From Littorina saxatilis (lineage: Eukaryota > Mollusca > Gastropoda > Littorinimorpha > Littorinidae), in contig NC_090252.1 in assembly GCF_037325665.1 (NCBI RefSeq), positions 50,752,868-50,816,867 on the forward strand: a DNA stretch of 64,000 nucleotides, written 5' to 3'. Shown here one piece after another: positions 1 through 10,739 of this stretch (position 1 is its first letter; each line of letters opens with the position of its first letter). The position numbers were made by a program, and so were the translations under genes. Below the pieces are notes generated by a model. The model searched no databases, was not told the DNA's origin, and saw nothing but the letters and a program-made list of their open reading frames with translations.

Positions 1-944
1 CAGCTTCTGTCACAGGTCCTAATCTCGATAGGGCCTTTTCGGCCCGTCTTCCGGATGACAGTTCTGTATTTTCTGCAGAGTTGAAAGCTTTACAGCTAGC
101 TCTGAAACAGGTATATCAGTCAAAAAAGAAAGACTTCCTGATTCTGTCGGATTCCCTATCGGCTCTTACCGCCGTGAAGAGAATTCAGCTAGATCACCCA
201 CTGTTGGTCGAAATCCAAGAGCTACATGCATCTCTGATTGAAGAAGGCAAAAGGATTGTGTTTGCATGGGTGCCATCCCATGTTGGAATTAGAGGCAACT
301 CTGCAGCTGATCAAGCTGCTAAAGAAGCCAGAGAAAGACTCATCACTGACAAACACACAAAGCATTCAGATTTCAGAACTCGCACCAACATGTACATAAA
401 GTACCTATGGCAGAGTGAATGGGACGAATGTGAAGAAAATAAACTTCATAAGATCGTTCCCCAGCTGTCGGACAGCCTACCCCAATGTCGCCTCAACAGG
501 AAAGAAGAGACAGTTCTCTGTCGCTTACACATTGGGCACAGTCACATTACACATTCGTATCTGCTGAAAGGTGAAGATCCACCATACTGTTTTGGATGTG
601 ACGAACCATGGACATTAGAACATGTTCTCACAAAATGTGTAGACGTTCAAGAATTTCGAGACAAACACTACAATGCGGAAACACTGAAGGTTTTATTCCG
701 GGATGTTCCCCCGGACAAGATTTTTAACTTTTTAAAAGAGATCAAGATTTTTTACAAGATTTAAAGTACCAGAAGTGAAAATTATTAATTTTTAGAACCT
801 TCTTTTACAGTGATAGATTTGAATGTAAATAGTCTGAAACGTAGAACTTGCCATATGAAGGGAAAAGAAAATAACTGCATCGGTCTCGAATAGCAGCTAG
901 CATCTGCTGAAGAGACATTAAACCCCAAAAACCAACCAACCAAC
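1..944 (+). mobile_element. RNase H-bearing LINE, 3' end (copy A)
   Basis: This is the 3' part of a non-LTR retrotransposon that enters from the left window edge. It holds the end of the ORF2-type protein, about 140 bases of 3' UTR, and a terminal tail TCTGCTGAAGAGACATTAAA followed by CCCC and CAAC repeats at 908-944. The tail is proved to be the LINE's own 3' end by a second copy at 18953-19560 with the same tail and a 13-bp target duplication. At 945 the sequence changes abruptly to an acidic ORF on the opposite strand, so the LINE landed inside that ORF. The tail contains a possible hairpin, AGCAG at 890s pairing with CTGCT. Confidence 0.85.
3..764 (+). CDS. LINE ORF2 C-terminus: RNase H domain and Cys/His motif
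   Basis: The reading frame is open from the window edge to the stop at 762-764. It shows RNase H signatures: a glutamate in SVFSAELKALQLAL, an aspartate in LILSDSLSAL, and the WVPSHVGIRGNSAADQAAKE block with the His and last Asp. Near the C-terminus is a CFGC...H....C motif typical of RNase H-bearing LINEs of the I/Nimb type. The first catalytic Asp and the whole endonuclease and reverse transcriptase lie outside the window. In the family RNase H removes template RNA during target-primed insertion. The partial protein shows no internal stop. I-clade assignment is inferred from domain order and not from an alignment. Confidence 0.85.
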   Translation, partial: ASVTGPNLDRAFSARLPDDSSVFSAELKALQLALKQVYQSKKKDFLILSDSLSALTAVKRIQLDHPLLVEIQELHASLIEEGKRIVFAWVPSHVGIRGNSAADQAAKEARERLITDKHTKHSDFRTRTNMYIKYLWQSEWDECEENKLHKIVPQLSDSLPQCRLNRKEETVLCRLHIGHSHITHSYLLKGEDPPYCFGCDEPWTLEHVLTKCVDVQEFRDKHYNAETLKVLFRDVPPDKIFNFLKEIKIFYKI

Positions 945-1310
945 CTCGTGTCGCCTTCCATTGCTGCCATAACCTTCATCTTGCTGTTGCACGACCAATC
1001 TCTCGCCTCCTGGATCGCCGGGTCAAGCTGGCCGTTGCAAACACCGTCAGTAGGGGTACAATCTTCCACAATCCGAACAACAGGTTCGTTTATCTCCTCT
1101 TCGTTTTCTTCGTCCGAAACGGACATCGGTTCAGCCGGTTGGGAAGTTGAACGGCTTTCGTCGCTGTCATCTTCGTCCCAATCACTCTCCACCTCCTCTG
1201 CATTCAAAGTGTCCGAAGCGAAGTAGTCCTCCATTACTTCACGCAAAGAATCGTTCTCGAAAATATCGCCATTCTCTTTCAAAAGCTTTGCAATCGTAGC
1301 AGCATCCATG
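945..1310 (-). CDS. Acidic ORF of unknown function, cut by the LINE
   Basis: A minus-strand frame starts well at an ATG at 1308-1310 (MDAATIAKLLKENGDIFEN) and is rich in Asp, Glu and Ser (for example ESDWDEDDSDESRS). It stays open to 945, where LINE sequence takes over; anything read beyond that is LINE tail. No domain is recognised. It lies downstream of, and on the same strand as, the transposase ending at 1470, so it may be a second transposon gene or the first exon of an unrelated gene. Acidic N-terminal regions are common in several eukaryotic transposases and regulators, which does not settle the question. Confidence 0.45.
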
Positions 1311-1399
1311 TCGATCGTTTGCTGATTTGATTGCAAGTGAAAGCGTGGGGTAGTCGCGGAACTCGTTACGGTTGTGTCCCTTGATGGGAAGCGGGCCAA

Positions 1400-3934
1400 T
1401 CAGAACCGTCGGAACACTGTCGGAACACTGAGGTTGCTATGCAATGACTGATAGGAGCACGCTGGTTGGTCAGTTGCTCGCTAAAGGGGAATAACCCGGA
1501 AATACAGCTCTTCGCGAAGAAAACCGCGAGTGGTGCTCGTTTGTCAACAACCGCTGACAGTTGGTGATTTTTGTCTCAGGTTTTTTTTTACCCTTTCTAT
1601 TTTTCCTGACCGATTTTAGTTGAGTTTTTTGGAACCCCTCTGATTCTGCTTGTTGTTCATCCCTACCAATCCTCTTCAACCTCCTTGCCTGTCTGGCCTC
1701 CTTTGTGGCCAGATGAGCTTCTCTTTGAGCCGTAATGATGCGGTAAGCGTCCTTGTCCGCAAAGAAAGTGTTCGTAAACTCGCTCACTTCTATTTTCATG
1801 GCTGTCAGCATATGGCCTAAACTCTGGCAACCATCATTGAAAATGCACACTCCTATTGCAGTGGCTGTTTGTACAGTGACCAGACCATGATGTTTTACCT
1901 TGGGACAGTACTTCCACACAAGATTGTTCACACTCTCGTTCGCGTTTTGTGTGTAGCCGTACGTGCAGCGTTTGAGAAGTTCCGTTTTGGCTAAATCTTT
2001 GAAGATGGGGCGAATCTCCTCCATGACAACCTCTGGCAGAATGTTGGTATGCTTGAAGGTAGCAAGTGTGCCTGCAGCCTCTGCTTGTTTGGGCACCACT
2101 GTATGAGGCAGAAGTGATGAAGTGGTTTGGTATCAGTGGAAAGTTTGTGAAAAAAAATTGCCCACACAGCAGACCGCATTCCAACAAGATTGTTTGTGTT
2201 GCCTCGGATGGCATTCCCATAGTATGCCTGAATCTTGTTGATCTCTGTGTCAGTAAGCCTTCCCCTTCCTCCCAGAACTTTCCCATCACTAAGCTTCTTT
2301 CCTCTAGCATTTTTCTTCACATCACGCAGCCTTTTCCCCATGCGTTTTTGAACATGGCCGACGCATTCAAGTTTTTGCACATCAACATCCCCATAAGGCT
2401 TAGAATCAAACACCTTTTTAAAACTGCTGGTATCCCCATCCCCTATGAAGCTGGTGTACCTGAGATTGTACTGTTCAACAGAACGCGCAAACATTTCCTT
2501 GGCTATTTCTCCCTCCATGGACCCAGAAGAACCTTCATGTGTGAGCGTACACTTGTCCGCATGTCGCGCCCGCCACTTCAAGTACTTTGCACTCGTGTTG
2601 TCTTGTCGCTGCCAATATTCACACGATTTGCACAGCTTGCTCCTGGCTCCTGTGTCAATGATTTTACCTGTTTTCACACCAATTGCTGTTGACACGCCAA
2701 TATTTGATGAGTGGCCTCTTGTCATGTATGTCCCATCAACAGAAATCTCAATGTTGCGCACTTCCTCTGTTGCGTCCTCCGCGAGACAATGTTCTATTGT
2801 GGCAGCATCCTCCATGCTCTGTTTTTGCACACTACATGCTGCTTTTTGAATTGTTGCATTGATGTGACTGAAGGAGGAGCTTGCCACAGGCTTTGGGAGC
2901 CCCATGATTCCACAAAAAGTGACAAGTTCGGACCTGTCACCGCCGACGCATCTCATCGCAAACGCTGAATGCCGATTGACCGAGTAGACACTTACATTTC
3001 CTTCCTGAATGATAGGACAAGAAGGAAAGTCCTGTTGACTGTCACAATTTCTACTTTCACACATGAATGCAAACTTGCTTCCTAAACCCTTCCTCTCTAC
3101 CTCAAAAAGACTCACATTGCCCTGACAAAACGAGCACGACAGCTGTGAAGAAATGTTGCTGTTGAGGATGTCAACATCAATCAGTCTATAACCATGTAAT
3201 GCTTGACTAGTGACTGCTTGTTCATCATCATCATCCTCATCATCACAACTGTATTCAGAGTCAGAATCCATGTTGTCAGCTTCATATTCTTTCTTTGAAA
3301 CAGCATACATGTCATGAAGCTTCATCTCAGAACGAGTAGGGGGCGTGGCACTTTTACTTTCACTTTTAGAATCGTCCTTTGTCGTGGAACACTGTGACTG
3401 TGGCTGTACATTCTTCCCTTCACAAATCACTTCGTCATTCACTTCAAGTCCAACAACATCTCTTGTTTTCGCCTTTTTCGTGTACACATTGCCATGAAAT
3501 GCTATCGTAGCTCGACGTTTTCCTCTCCTCTTCTTATCGGAAGGCATATTCACAGAAAAACAGTTGGCAAATCACAAATATACTTTCAGAACTGTTCTCA
3601 CACTGTCACAAGATCATTTTACTGCAGGGACGTCGCCATTTGCATAGGGGAGATAACCACGCAGCCTTTGAGTACTCATTGCTTCAAACTGCGTGAGGGA
3701 GTATCTAGTTTTCAAGATGTAGTGATACAAGTAAAATGTTGATTTTTTCGACGATTTTTTTGCGTTTTGGGGGTCACATCACCTACTTTGACCCCATATA
3801 TGTCCCGTTATACCTGGGAATTTCCCCCAAAAAATTATATGGCATGAAAATAGAGATATTCAGCTGTAAGAAAATATGAAGTGTGGAACAATACATGAAA
3901 AAGTGATTTTTGACCCGTCACTAGGTAGGTCTGG
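1400..3934 (-). mobile_element. Mutator-like DNA transposon, copy A
   Basis: The right boundary is set by comparison with the copy at 18.86-21.25 kb: the two run together through ...CTAGGTAGGTCTGGGCC and then diverge. If that is the terminus, the element begins GGCCCAGACCTACC on the minus strand. I could not find a matching inverted repeat on the left; the left end may lie beyond the LINE insertion and outside the window, with the acidic ORF as a second gene. The 5' leader (3554-3930) includes ordinary AT-rich sequence without an ORF. Confidence 0.6.
1470..3553 (-). CDS. Mutator-like DDE transposase, copy A (one frameshift)
   Basis: The N-terminus (from 3553) is basic (KKRRGKRRAT), then acidic and low-complexity (DDEDDDDE), then Cys-rich. 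The core carries the blocks ISVDGTYMTRGHSS, CKSCEYW, THEGSSGSMEGE, FIGDGDTSSFKKV and KLECVGHVQKRMGKRL. I know this pattern from the eukaryotic 'Mutator-like transposase domain' family; the Asp in SVDGT and in IGDGDTS and the later Glu are the likely catalytic acids. The frame shifts once near 2095-2115 (after HHFCLIQWC) and continues to 1470 as the C-terminal third, with TQNANESVNNLVWKYCPK. Without the shift it would be about 690 residues. It would excise and move its own element. It is probably inactive. Confidence 0.8.
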
Positions 3935-3944
3935 GCCACTTAAA

Positions 3945-4385
3945 ACAAGTCAGTGGAAGTGCAGGTTTACACATAAACACTGTTGTGTGTGTGTGTGTGG
4001 TTTTTTTTTTTTTAATGTGACAGTTGATATGTGACAGTTGAAACAAGTGGAAAAAAAGTGCATAAACACTGTCGTGTGTGTGTGTGTGTTTTTTTTTAAT
4101 TTTTTTTTTTATGAATGTGACAGTTGATATTTGACAGTTGATATTTGACAGTTAAAAGAAGTCAGTAGAAGTGCAGGTTTACACATAAACACTGTTGTGT
4201 GTGTGTGTGTGTGTTTTTTTTTAATGTGACAGTTGAAACAAGTGGAAAAAAAAAGTGCATAAACACTGTCGTGTGTGTTTTTTTAAATTTTTTTTAAAAA
4301 ATTTTTTTAGGGTGACAGTTGACATGTGACAGTTGATATGTGACAGTTGAAACAAGTGAGTAAAAGTGCAGGTTTACATAAACAA
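3945..4385. repeat. Minisatellite with GTGACAGTTGATAT and (GT)n
   Basis: Four or so imperfect units of about 105-130 bases repeat the words GTGCAGGTTTACACATAAAC, ACTGT(T/C)GTGTGTG, a T-run and GTGACAGTTGA(T/A)A. Units differ mainly in GT and T tract lengths. No coding potential is seen. The AT-rich stretch from 4386 to about 5050 holds no gene that I can support. Confidence 0.75.
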
Positions 4386-5058
4386 TGGAATGTTCTGTTT
4401 GTTTGTCATGAATACAAAGAATGAAACACCTTGGTTTGGTTTTGACTCTTTATTTTTAAACTGTCACCTGTAATTAATACACTTAACGGCTTTTTACAAC
4501 TAAGGTTAATCTTCAAAAATGTCTAAACTTCCAATTAACATAATCAGCATTCATATTTGAACATCTAAAAAAAAATTGGATTAAAACCATTCACAAACAA
4601 AAAAGAAATGATTTATTTACTGAACCACCTCTGTTTTACACAATTTAGTCAGAAAATAACAGGATCAGGGAAGAGAAAGCTTCATAGGACACTTAGAGTT
4701 AAATATAACTTAGGCTAACAAGACAATACTAAAAACACTAAACATTTGAGTTCATACAAAAATAGAGAATTAAATTAAATACTGGACAAACAATTAAAAA
4801 AAAAAAAAGCTTAAGGCCTACACCGACTACAGTGGACTATTTCGAATACAAAAATTTAGTTAACTATAAAAGGCAGTGCATAAAACTCCATAATCCTAAA
4901 AAGGTCGATCAAATAAAAAACATAAAAGACTATTTAACTATCATTACTTCGTAAAAAATAATAAACATGGTATACAAAGCTGTAATTTTTAACAACAAAT
5001 CTAAAAAGATTTTCATGCCATATTGCACAACACATTTTAACACACACCCAACCTCACA

Positions 5059-5192
<134 letters not shown>

Positions 5193-5329
5193 AAATTCAA
5201 CAAATATTTAAATACATAAAAAAATTAAATAAGCGTTTAAAACATATTTTACAAACAACAGTAGTACATATTATAGTGTTACTAATGTGAGACTACCCAA
5301 TAAAAATATTTAACTAGTGAGTTTATTGG

Positions 5330-5941
5330 AATGCTGGCAGATAAAAACATATCACGAGGCAGGCGTGTGCTTCAGGTATTGTAAGCAGACTTGAAAAGGT
5401 GGGTTTTAAGGGACTTTTTGAAAGTGGAAGAGGATTTACAGTGACGGATGGGGTGGGGAAGTTGATTCCAGAGAGTGGGAGCGGAAAAGGAGAAAGAACG
5501 GTCGCCAGTGGTTTTGGTTTTGGTGCGTGGGGTGGAAAGTATTCTGCTGTCAGTGGATGAGCGAAGCTGTCTGGATGGAGTGTAAGGATGCAAGAGTTCA
5601 GAAAGATAGACAGGAAAGTGAGGATCAGTGAAAGAGTTGAAGCAGATGTTGGCGGTTTTGTGTATGATGCGGGAAGATATAGGAAGCCAGTGGAGTTGTT
5701 GCATAAGTGGTTGTATGTGGTCGTGTTTCTTTGCCCTGAAGATGAGTCTAGCTGCTGTGTTTTGGACTTTCTGAAGTTTGTCTGTGAGGTGCTGGGGAAT
5801 GCCTGTGAGTAGTGCGTTGCAGTAGTCACATTTGGAGAGAATGAGAGAGCAGACAAGAGTGTTGGTGGCGTCAAAGGAAAGATGTCTAATGCTGCTGATT
5901 TTTCTGATCTCACATTGGTCGAATTCAAAGTTTGCACACAC
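5330..5941 (-). mobile_element. CR1/L2-like LINE 3' fragment
   Basis: The minus-strand frame ending at 5372 matches the C-terminal part of CR1-group reverse transcriptases: IRKISSIRHLSFDATNTLV, LDYCN-like SKCDYCNALL, KVQNTAARLIF, LHWLPI, YTPSRQLRSSTDSRIL and SFSFSAPTLWNQLP. This is the region after the RT catalytic core. The copy is 5'-truncated at about 5941 and contains no stop in the retained 189 residues. The last bases before 5330 are the 3' UTR. It is a dead fragment with no catalytic residues. Confidence 0.85.
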
Positions 5942-6325
5942 TTGAGGTCAAGGTTGAGGCGATAACCTTTCCATTCATATGCGATACAGTGAGGCCCTGC
6001 GAGGGATACTTTCAGAAATCCGATGCCGAAAATGGGTCGATTACGTCACATTGTTGAAAGTTTAAGACAACAAAAATATAAGATAGGGCAATAAAACATC
6101 GTTTTAATGACATTTATAGTTCGAATCTGGTTTAATAAAGTATACCATTCGAAAGAGGAGAAACTCAGCTTTCAGAATCAACAAAAATCCCAAATTAACC
6201 CAGATAGGCCCCAGGCTCGGTTTTTCAGCTGTAGCTGCGAAAGGACTGTCAGCGGTTATCCCTGATTTCGTGAGACTGGGTCACATATGGTCCGCTGGAC
6301 CCAAAACGCAACAACTATCAAATCA

Positions 6326-6670
6326 AATAGCCTGTGATGCTGTATCGACATAGCCTCACTGTGATGCTGTATTAACATAGCCTGTGATGCTGTATCGTCA
6401 TAGCCTGCGATGCTGTATTAACATAGCCTGTGATACGTTGCAAGCCCCTGGAGCAATTTTTTGATTAGTGCTTTTGTGAACAAGAAACAATTAACAAGTG
6501 GCTCTATCCCATCTCCCCCCCTTTCCCCGTCGCGATATAACCTTCGTGGTTGAAAACGACGTTAAACACCAAATAAATAAAGAAAGAAAGATAGCCTGTG
6601 ATGCTGTATCGTTATAGCCTGTAATGCTGTATTAACATAGCCTGTGTTGCTGTATCATTATAGCTTCCAT
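6326..6670. repeat. 23-bp minisatellite (AGCCTGTGATGCTGTATCRACAT), copy A
   Basis: Units of the form AGCCTGTGATGCTGTAT plus C(A/G)(A/T)CAT repeat with mutations such as ATTAACAT and CGTCAT. A SINE at 6435-6590 interrupts the array and duplicated ATAGCCTGTGAT. The same satellite recurs at 21.48-21.9 kb in the duplicated region. Confidence 0.85.
6435..6590 (+). mobile_element. SINE family S1, 3' part (156 bp)
   Basis: It starts ACGTTGCAAGCCCCTGG, runs through a C/T-rich stretch, and ends with the S1 tail (GATATAACCTTCGTGGTTG, GACGTTAAACACC, AAAG repeats). A 12-bp target duplication ATAGCCTGTGAT flanks it at 6423-6434 and 6591-6602. It is 5'-truncated relative to the full-length element at 50534-51180. 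Confidence 0.9.
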
Positions 6671-7142
6671 ATGATTGATGATACACATACTTTTATATCC
6701 ATCAACAGCTGTACTCTCAGATATTCTATTCTTGTGCTCAGACTAGGCAACTAAGCTGGTCAAGTCTTTCATGTACTGAAGCCGCTCTGCGGTGAGGCAC
6801 ATCTGTGTAGAGGCAGTCCTTCGGTGCTCCCCATCCAGGATCAGGTGAAAGGAAACAAACCCTACCATCTGCTCAACTGTTTGTTTTCCTCTAAAATGAA
6901 TGCACATTGTTGCTTTGATCAAAAGGAGAAAAGTACAAGTTTGAATTCACTGATTTAGGGAAGATTACCCAGCACATGAATGAAACATATTAATACTTAT
7001 CGCGCAACATCATCATGGGACAACTTCAACTCAACTGTGCATTTAAAAGAGCGTAGGAAGTAGAATTGGAAACACCTGCAACCATTTTGTAAGAGCTAAG
7101 TACAAATCTATAATTCTCTCGCCACATTAGTCAACGGGTCAG

Positions 7143-7580
7143 TCAGAAGGTTGGCATATCTCTGTCTTTGACTGTGGTAGGTATGCCCCTCTCTTTTGCT
7201 TTCTTTCGGAAATGTTCTGTCTCTTCTGATGACAGCTGAGAAAATTCCTCCATTGTTTCTCCTCTGTGCAATCTCTGCACATATCTTTCCCCTTGCAGTT
7301 CTTGGTTCCGTGGCCAAAACGTTGGCAACGGTAACATCTGAGAGGTGAAGGTATAAACACTGAGACTGGAATAATCTCATACAGTATGATGATTTCCCAT
7401 CTCCCCCCTTTCCCTCGTCGCGATATAACCTTCATGGTTGAAAACGACGTTAAACACCAAATAAAGAAAGAAAGTATGATGATTCTTTTGGGTGTAAGCG
7501 CCATGCAAAAAGTAAGGAATAGAGTGTTAGTTTCCACTTTCTTCCCCTCTCTGTCTGTTCTGGACACTATGGACATCGAT
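7143..7580 (-). pseudogene. LINE ORF1 (gag-like) fragment with CCHC zinc knuckle
   Basis: Outside the inserted SINE, the minus-strand frame reads ...ALTPKRIII, then EIIPVSVFIPSPLRCYRC, QRFGHGTKNC, KGKDMCRDC. A PK(R)I, IP.PLRC..CQ.FGH....C..C array is the hallmark of ORF1 proteins of RNase H-bearing LINEs of the I/Jockey type, which bind element RNA. Nothing upstream or downstream completes the protein. The S1 insertion at 7395-7474 splits it with the duplication TATGATGATT. A shorter relative is at 21.98-22.11 kb. Confidence 0.7.
7395..7474 (+). mobile_element. SINE S1 short copy (80 bp)
   Basis: C-rich leader followed by the S1 tail. A 10-bp target duplication TATGATGATT flanks it at 7385-7394 and 7475-7484. 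It sits in a LINE ORF1 fragment. Confidence 0.92.
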
Positions 7581-7785
7581 GACCCCGTGTGACGCCAACC
7601 CGTCCTTCAGCTCCGCACAGCTCATACCTTGAAAGTGGTATGAACGCACCACACCCCAAGAGGTGTTCAAGGATGAGTGGCGAGACACGGAAATCGCAAA
7701 CGAGATTGAAACAATGGTTATGTTGGAATCATGTCTGCCCCCACAGAAATCAGCACAAATTAGGTATACCAAACATGAGCTGAAA

Positions 7786-8100
7786 ATGTACTGAATTTGT
7801 ACCTCCTGCCCAAAAATGTACTTCAAATGTACTTCAAATGTGCTGGAAAGAAAATTCAGTACATTTGAGGTACACTGAAAATGTACTGCAGTTTTGAATC
7901 AAGTTAGGTGGTATACTGAAAACATACCTCTATTGTACTGAAAACATACCTCGTTTAGTCTCAATCACTTTTTGATGTACTGAAAATGTGCTTTTGTTAG
8001 ACTTAAAAAATATTATGTATACTGTATTATGTATATTTTCATACTGCGAGTGCCAGTTGGACTTAAAAACATTTTGTGTACTGAAAATGTACCACAAACA
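7786..8100. repeat. Degenerate repeat of the near-palindrome TGTACTGAAAATGTAC
   Basis: Variants of (TG)TACTGAAAATGTACC and ACTTCAAATGTAC occur about ten times on both strands in this stretch, with spacing too irregular for a clean tandem period. No gene is supported here. Confidence 0.55.
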
Positions 8101-8535
8101 CTACGCCATTCAATCTTTCATCGAGCCATTTTCTCTTGCTGTCATCGATAGTGTAAATGCATATATATATTTGACCATGTTTCAGTTAACTTAAGGCTGG
8201 AGTATACACCTGAGGCCATATTTCAAAGTGGTTAGGCAGTTTTAAAGGTTTGTTTTTATGTTAGTTCAGTGTTTTGTTTATCAGGAAAAAACAAAATGAA
8301 TAGAACTTGTCGCGCAAAATTTTGAGATAACGACTGAAATTTAAGCATAGGTATGAGATTTTTTCACGCAAACCCTACTGAAGAATCTGTGATATTTTAT
8401 TGTGAATATGTTAACAAAAAAAACAATCCGATGATCACAAACTGAAGAAGAGAAATAGGGAAGCAAAATAGAACATCAAACATAAAGATTTTACAGGTGA
8501 ATTTGGAAAAAACCCTGTATGTATCCATTTTTGAA

Positions 8536-8598
8536 CCCGTCGCGATATAACCTTGAATGGTTGAAAACGACGTTAAACACCAAATAAAGAAAGAAAGA
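8536..8598 (+). mobile_element. SINE S1 tail-only copy (63 bp)
   Basis: Consists only of CCCGTCGCGATATAACCTTG... to the AAAG repeats. A 13-bp duplication ATCCATTTTTGAA flanks it at 8523-8535 and 8599-8611. The loop variant is TTGAAT in place of TTCGT. Confidence 0.93.
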
Positions 8599-8646
8599 AT
8601 CCATTTTTGAAGCCCAATTTGAAGCATGGAACACAGTCAAACATAA

Positions 8647-8701
8647 TCGTCGCGATATAACCTTCGTGGTTGAAAACGACGTTAAACACCAAATAAAGAA
8701 A
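8647..8701 (+). mobile_element. SINE S1 tail-only copy (~55 bp)
   Basis: Begins TCGTCGCGATATAACC and ends in AAAG. GTCAAACATAA is repeated on both sides. It lies 45 bases from the previous insertion, in the same tandem-repeat unit. Confidence 0.93.
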
Positions 8702-9559
8702 GTCAAACATAAATTAAAAGTGTTAAAGTGGTTACAGTGTTCAGAAATAGTGTTAAATAACAAGTTGAGTTATCCCTCTTCCTAAATTTTAAAAGAAATA
8801 CACCCCTTGTCGCGCAAAATTTTGAACTGTGATGCTTTTACTACCCCTACCCCCTACTCATTTTTCAGAAAAGAGTGCATCTTCCAAAATAAAAGCAAGG
8901 TAGTCAGATGATCAAAACTTAAAAACAGAAATAGGGAAGCAAGATAGAACATGCAACAGTGATTTAACTGGTGAATTCAGAAAAAACCCCACTTATTTTA
9001 CTCATTTTATTAGCTGAATTTAAAGCTTGGAAGATAGAAATACATAAATTAAAAGTGCAAATGTGGTTACAGTGTTCAGAAATAGTGTTAGATACCAAGT
9101 TGAGTTATCCCTCTTCATCACAGTTAAAAGAAACGCACCTCTTGTCCCGCAAAATCTTGAACTGTGATGCTTTTACTACCCCTACCCATTCTTCAGAAAA
9201 GAGTGCATATTATCTTCCAAATAGAAAGGCAAGGTAATCAGATGATCAAAAACTTAAGAACAGAAATAGAGAAGTAAAATAGATATCCAACATAGTGATT
9301 AAACTGTTAAATTTAGAAAAAGACACTTTTTTTTCTCATTTTTGAAGCTGAATTAGAAGTTTGGAAGACATAAATAAATTAAAAGTGCTAAAGTGGTTAC
9401 AGTGTTCAGAAATACTGTTAGATACCAAGTTGAGTTTTCGCTCTTTATCACAGTTAAAAGAAACACACCTTGTCGCGCACAATCTTGAACTGTGATCCTT
9501 TTACTACCCCTGCCCCCTACCCATTTGAACACAAAAGAGTGCAAATTACTGACGGCATA

Positions 9560-9850
9560 ACACGGATTGATAGCCACAAGGGAGCTGCCATGCCCTTGGG
9601 CTCGCATCAGCTCAAATCCCCCGCAGCCGTTCAGAGCAGGATAGGCGTTTTGCAGCTTTTTGTAAAAGTTCTTCAGACGTGTCATGTTGAAGCAATTGGA
9701 TTTTTTGGCTCCCAGGCCGCTCTTTGCCAACATTTCTTTTTCCCAGAAAGTTGCCACACAGGCCCTATCTCTCTCAGGGAAACAAAAAAAGTTCCCCGTC
9801 CACGTTCTTTCTTTCTGCATCCCCCTCCGATTCCGTCTGTTGGCCGATGC
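9560..9850 (-). pseudogene. Coding-like relic with YPALNGCGGFELMRAQGHG
   Basis: Within a long minus-strand frame, the segment with FYKKLQNAYPALNGCGGFEL and a following SSLVAI looks like a conserved motif I associate with uncharacterised transposon-linked proteins of invertebrates (YP.L...GGFEL.R). The remainder of that frame is antisense to Tc1 or low-complexity, so only this part is noted. Function unknown; identification is weak. Confidence 0.25.
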
Positions 9851-10068
9851 TGTGTATGGAGGTGCCCTCGAACGATAGGGCGCGAAGAGTGCAGCCACTT
9901 CTCTCAATGCAGGTCCTTGTCTATCTGTGAAAAAAATGCATTTGTTATCCCTATGTATGTAAAAAAAAAAAATCGAGTTTACACCAGCGATATAGCTGGA
10001 CAACACTACGGACAATGGTCCGACTTGTGTCAATATTATGCTGATAACTGCAAAATCCCTCGCGCCCC

Positions 10069-10725
10069 CTAATTCGCGTAGAGGCTGCCCACTACATGGT
10101 ACAGAGGTGTCCTTTGACGTGTGCTGATCCCTCCCCAGACCATCACAGAGCCTCTGCCAAAACGCTGTCGTTCCAGAACAGCGCCTTCTGCGAAGCGCTC
10201 TTCGCGACGCCTCCACACTCGGATGCGACCATCAGCAGGTTCCAAGCAAAAGCGGGACTCATCTGTAAACAACACCTGAGCCCACTGCTGACGTTGCCAC
10301 CTCACATGTTGAGTGCACCAGGCTCGGCGAGCTGCTCGGTGATTAGCACTCAGGGTTGTTCCTCGGACTGGACGCCTTGCACGCAAGCCAAAGTTGTGTA
10401 AGCGGTTTCGGATCGTCTGACCACCAACAACAGTGTTGCCGTGGTAGCTTGTAGGCGTTGCCTAATGTTGTTTGCCGTAGCCATTCTTTGTTGCATGGCC
10501 TGCCTCTGAATGAAGCGATCCTCTCTTTGTGTGGTGACTCTGGGCCGACGAGAACGTTGTCGCTCCTGCACTCTTCCAGCTGCGTGGAATCTCTGTTTTA
10601 GTCTAATGATGACAGAGGGAGCCACTGCAAGCCTCGGGGCCACTTGCCTGGCAGCAACACTGTCTTGTAGCCATCCTATTGCCCTTGCTCGATCCAAATC
10701 GCTCAGTTTTCTTCGTGGGGGCATG
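10069..10725 (-). pseudogene. Tc1/mariner transposase, truncated and frameshifted
   Basis: The frame from 10725 begins MPPRRKLSDLDRARAIGWLQ and shows two helix-turn-helix-like regions typical of Tc1 DNA binding (AVAPSVIIRLKQRF; QRSRRPRVTTQREDRFI). Near 10430 the frame shifts, and QTIRNRLHNFGLRARRPVRG continues to ANHRAARRAWC, FTDESRFCLEPADGRIRVWR and GRGSVMVWGGIS. The first catalytic Asp (FTDESRF) is present. Homology stops at about 10075, before the second Asp and the Glu of the DD34E triad, so it cannot be active. I did not find terminal inverted repeats. Confidence 0.9.
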
Positions 10726-10739
10726 TTGCTACTGTGCAT

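Larger units (their letters stand above)
8300..9535. repeat. ~330-bp tandem array, about four units
   Basis: The landmark TGTCGCGCAAAATTTTGA recurs at about 8310, 8809, 9139 (TGTCCCGC...) and 9471 (TGTCGCGCACAATC...). The last two intervals are about 330 bases; the first interval is longer because two S1 SINE tails sit in it. Shared words inside each unit include GTGGTTACAGTGTTCAGAAA, AAGTTGAGTT and GATGATCAAAA. Non-coding. Confidence 0.8.

Noticed and set aside
785-944. C-terminal extension of the acidic ORF
   Set aside because: It is the reverse complement of the LINE tail and UTR, as shown by the second LINE copy.
2066-2968. Plus-strand frames opposite the transposase (and the same at 19607-20227)
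   Set aside because: They are antisense shadows: the minus strand shows clear transposase motifs, the plus strand none.
7527-7826. Small frames on both strands at 7.5-7.8 kb
   Set aside because: No start context, domain or splice pattern; part overlaps LINE ORF1 debris.
9853-10216. Long minus-strand frame overlapping Tc1 in another phase
   Set aside because: Over the Tc1 segment the other frame has the transposase motifs; only the distal 9560-9850 part is kept as a weak relic.
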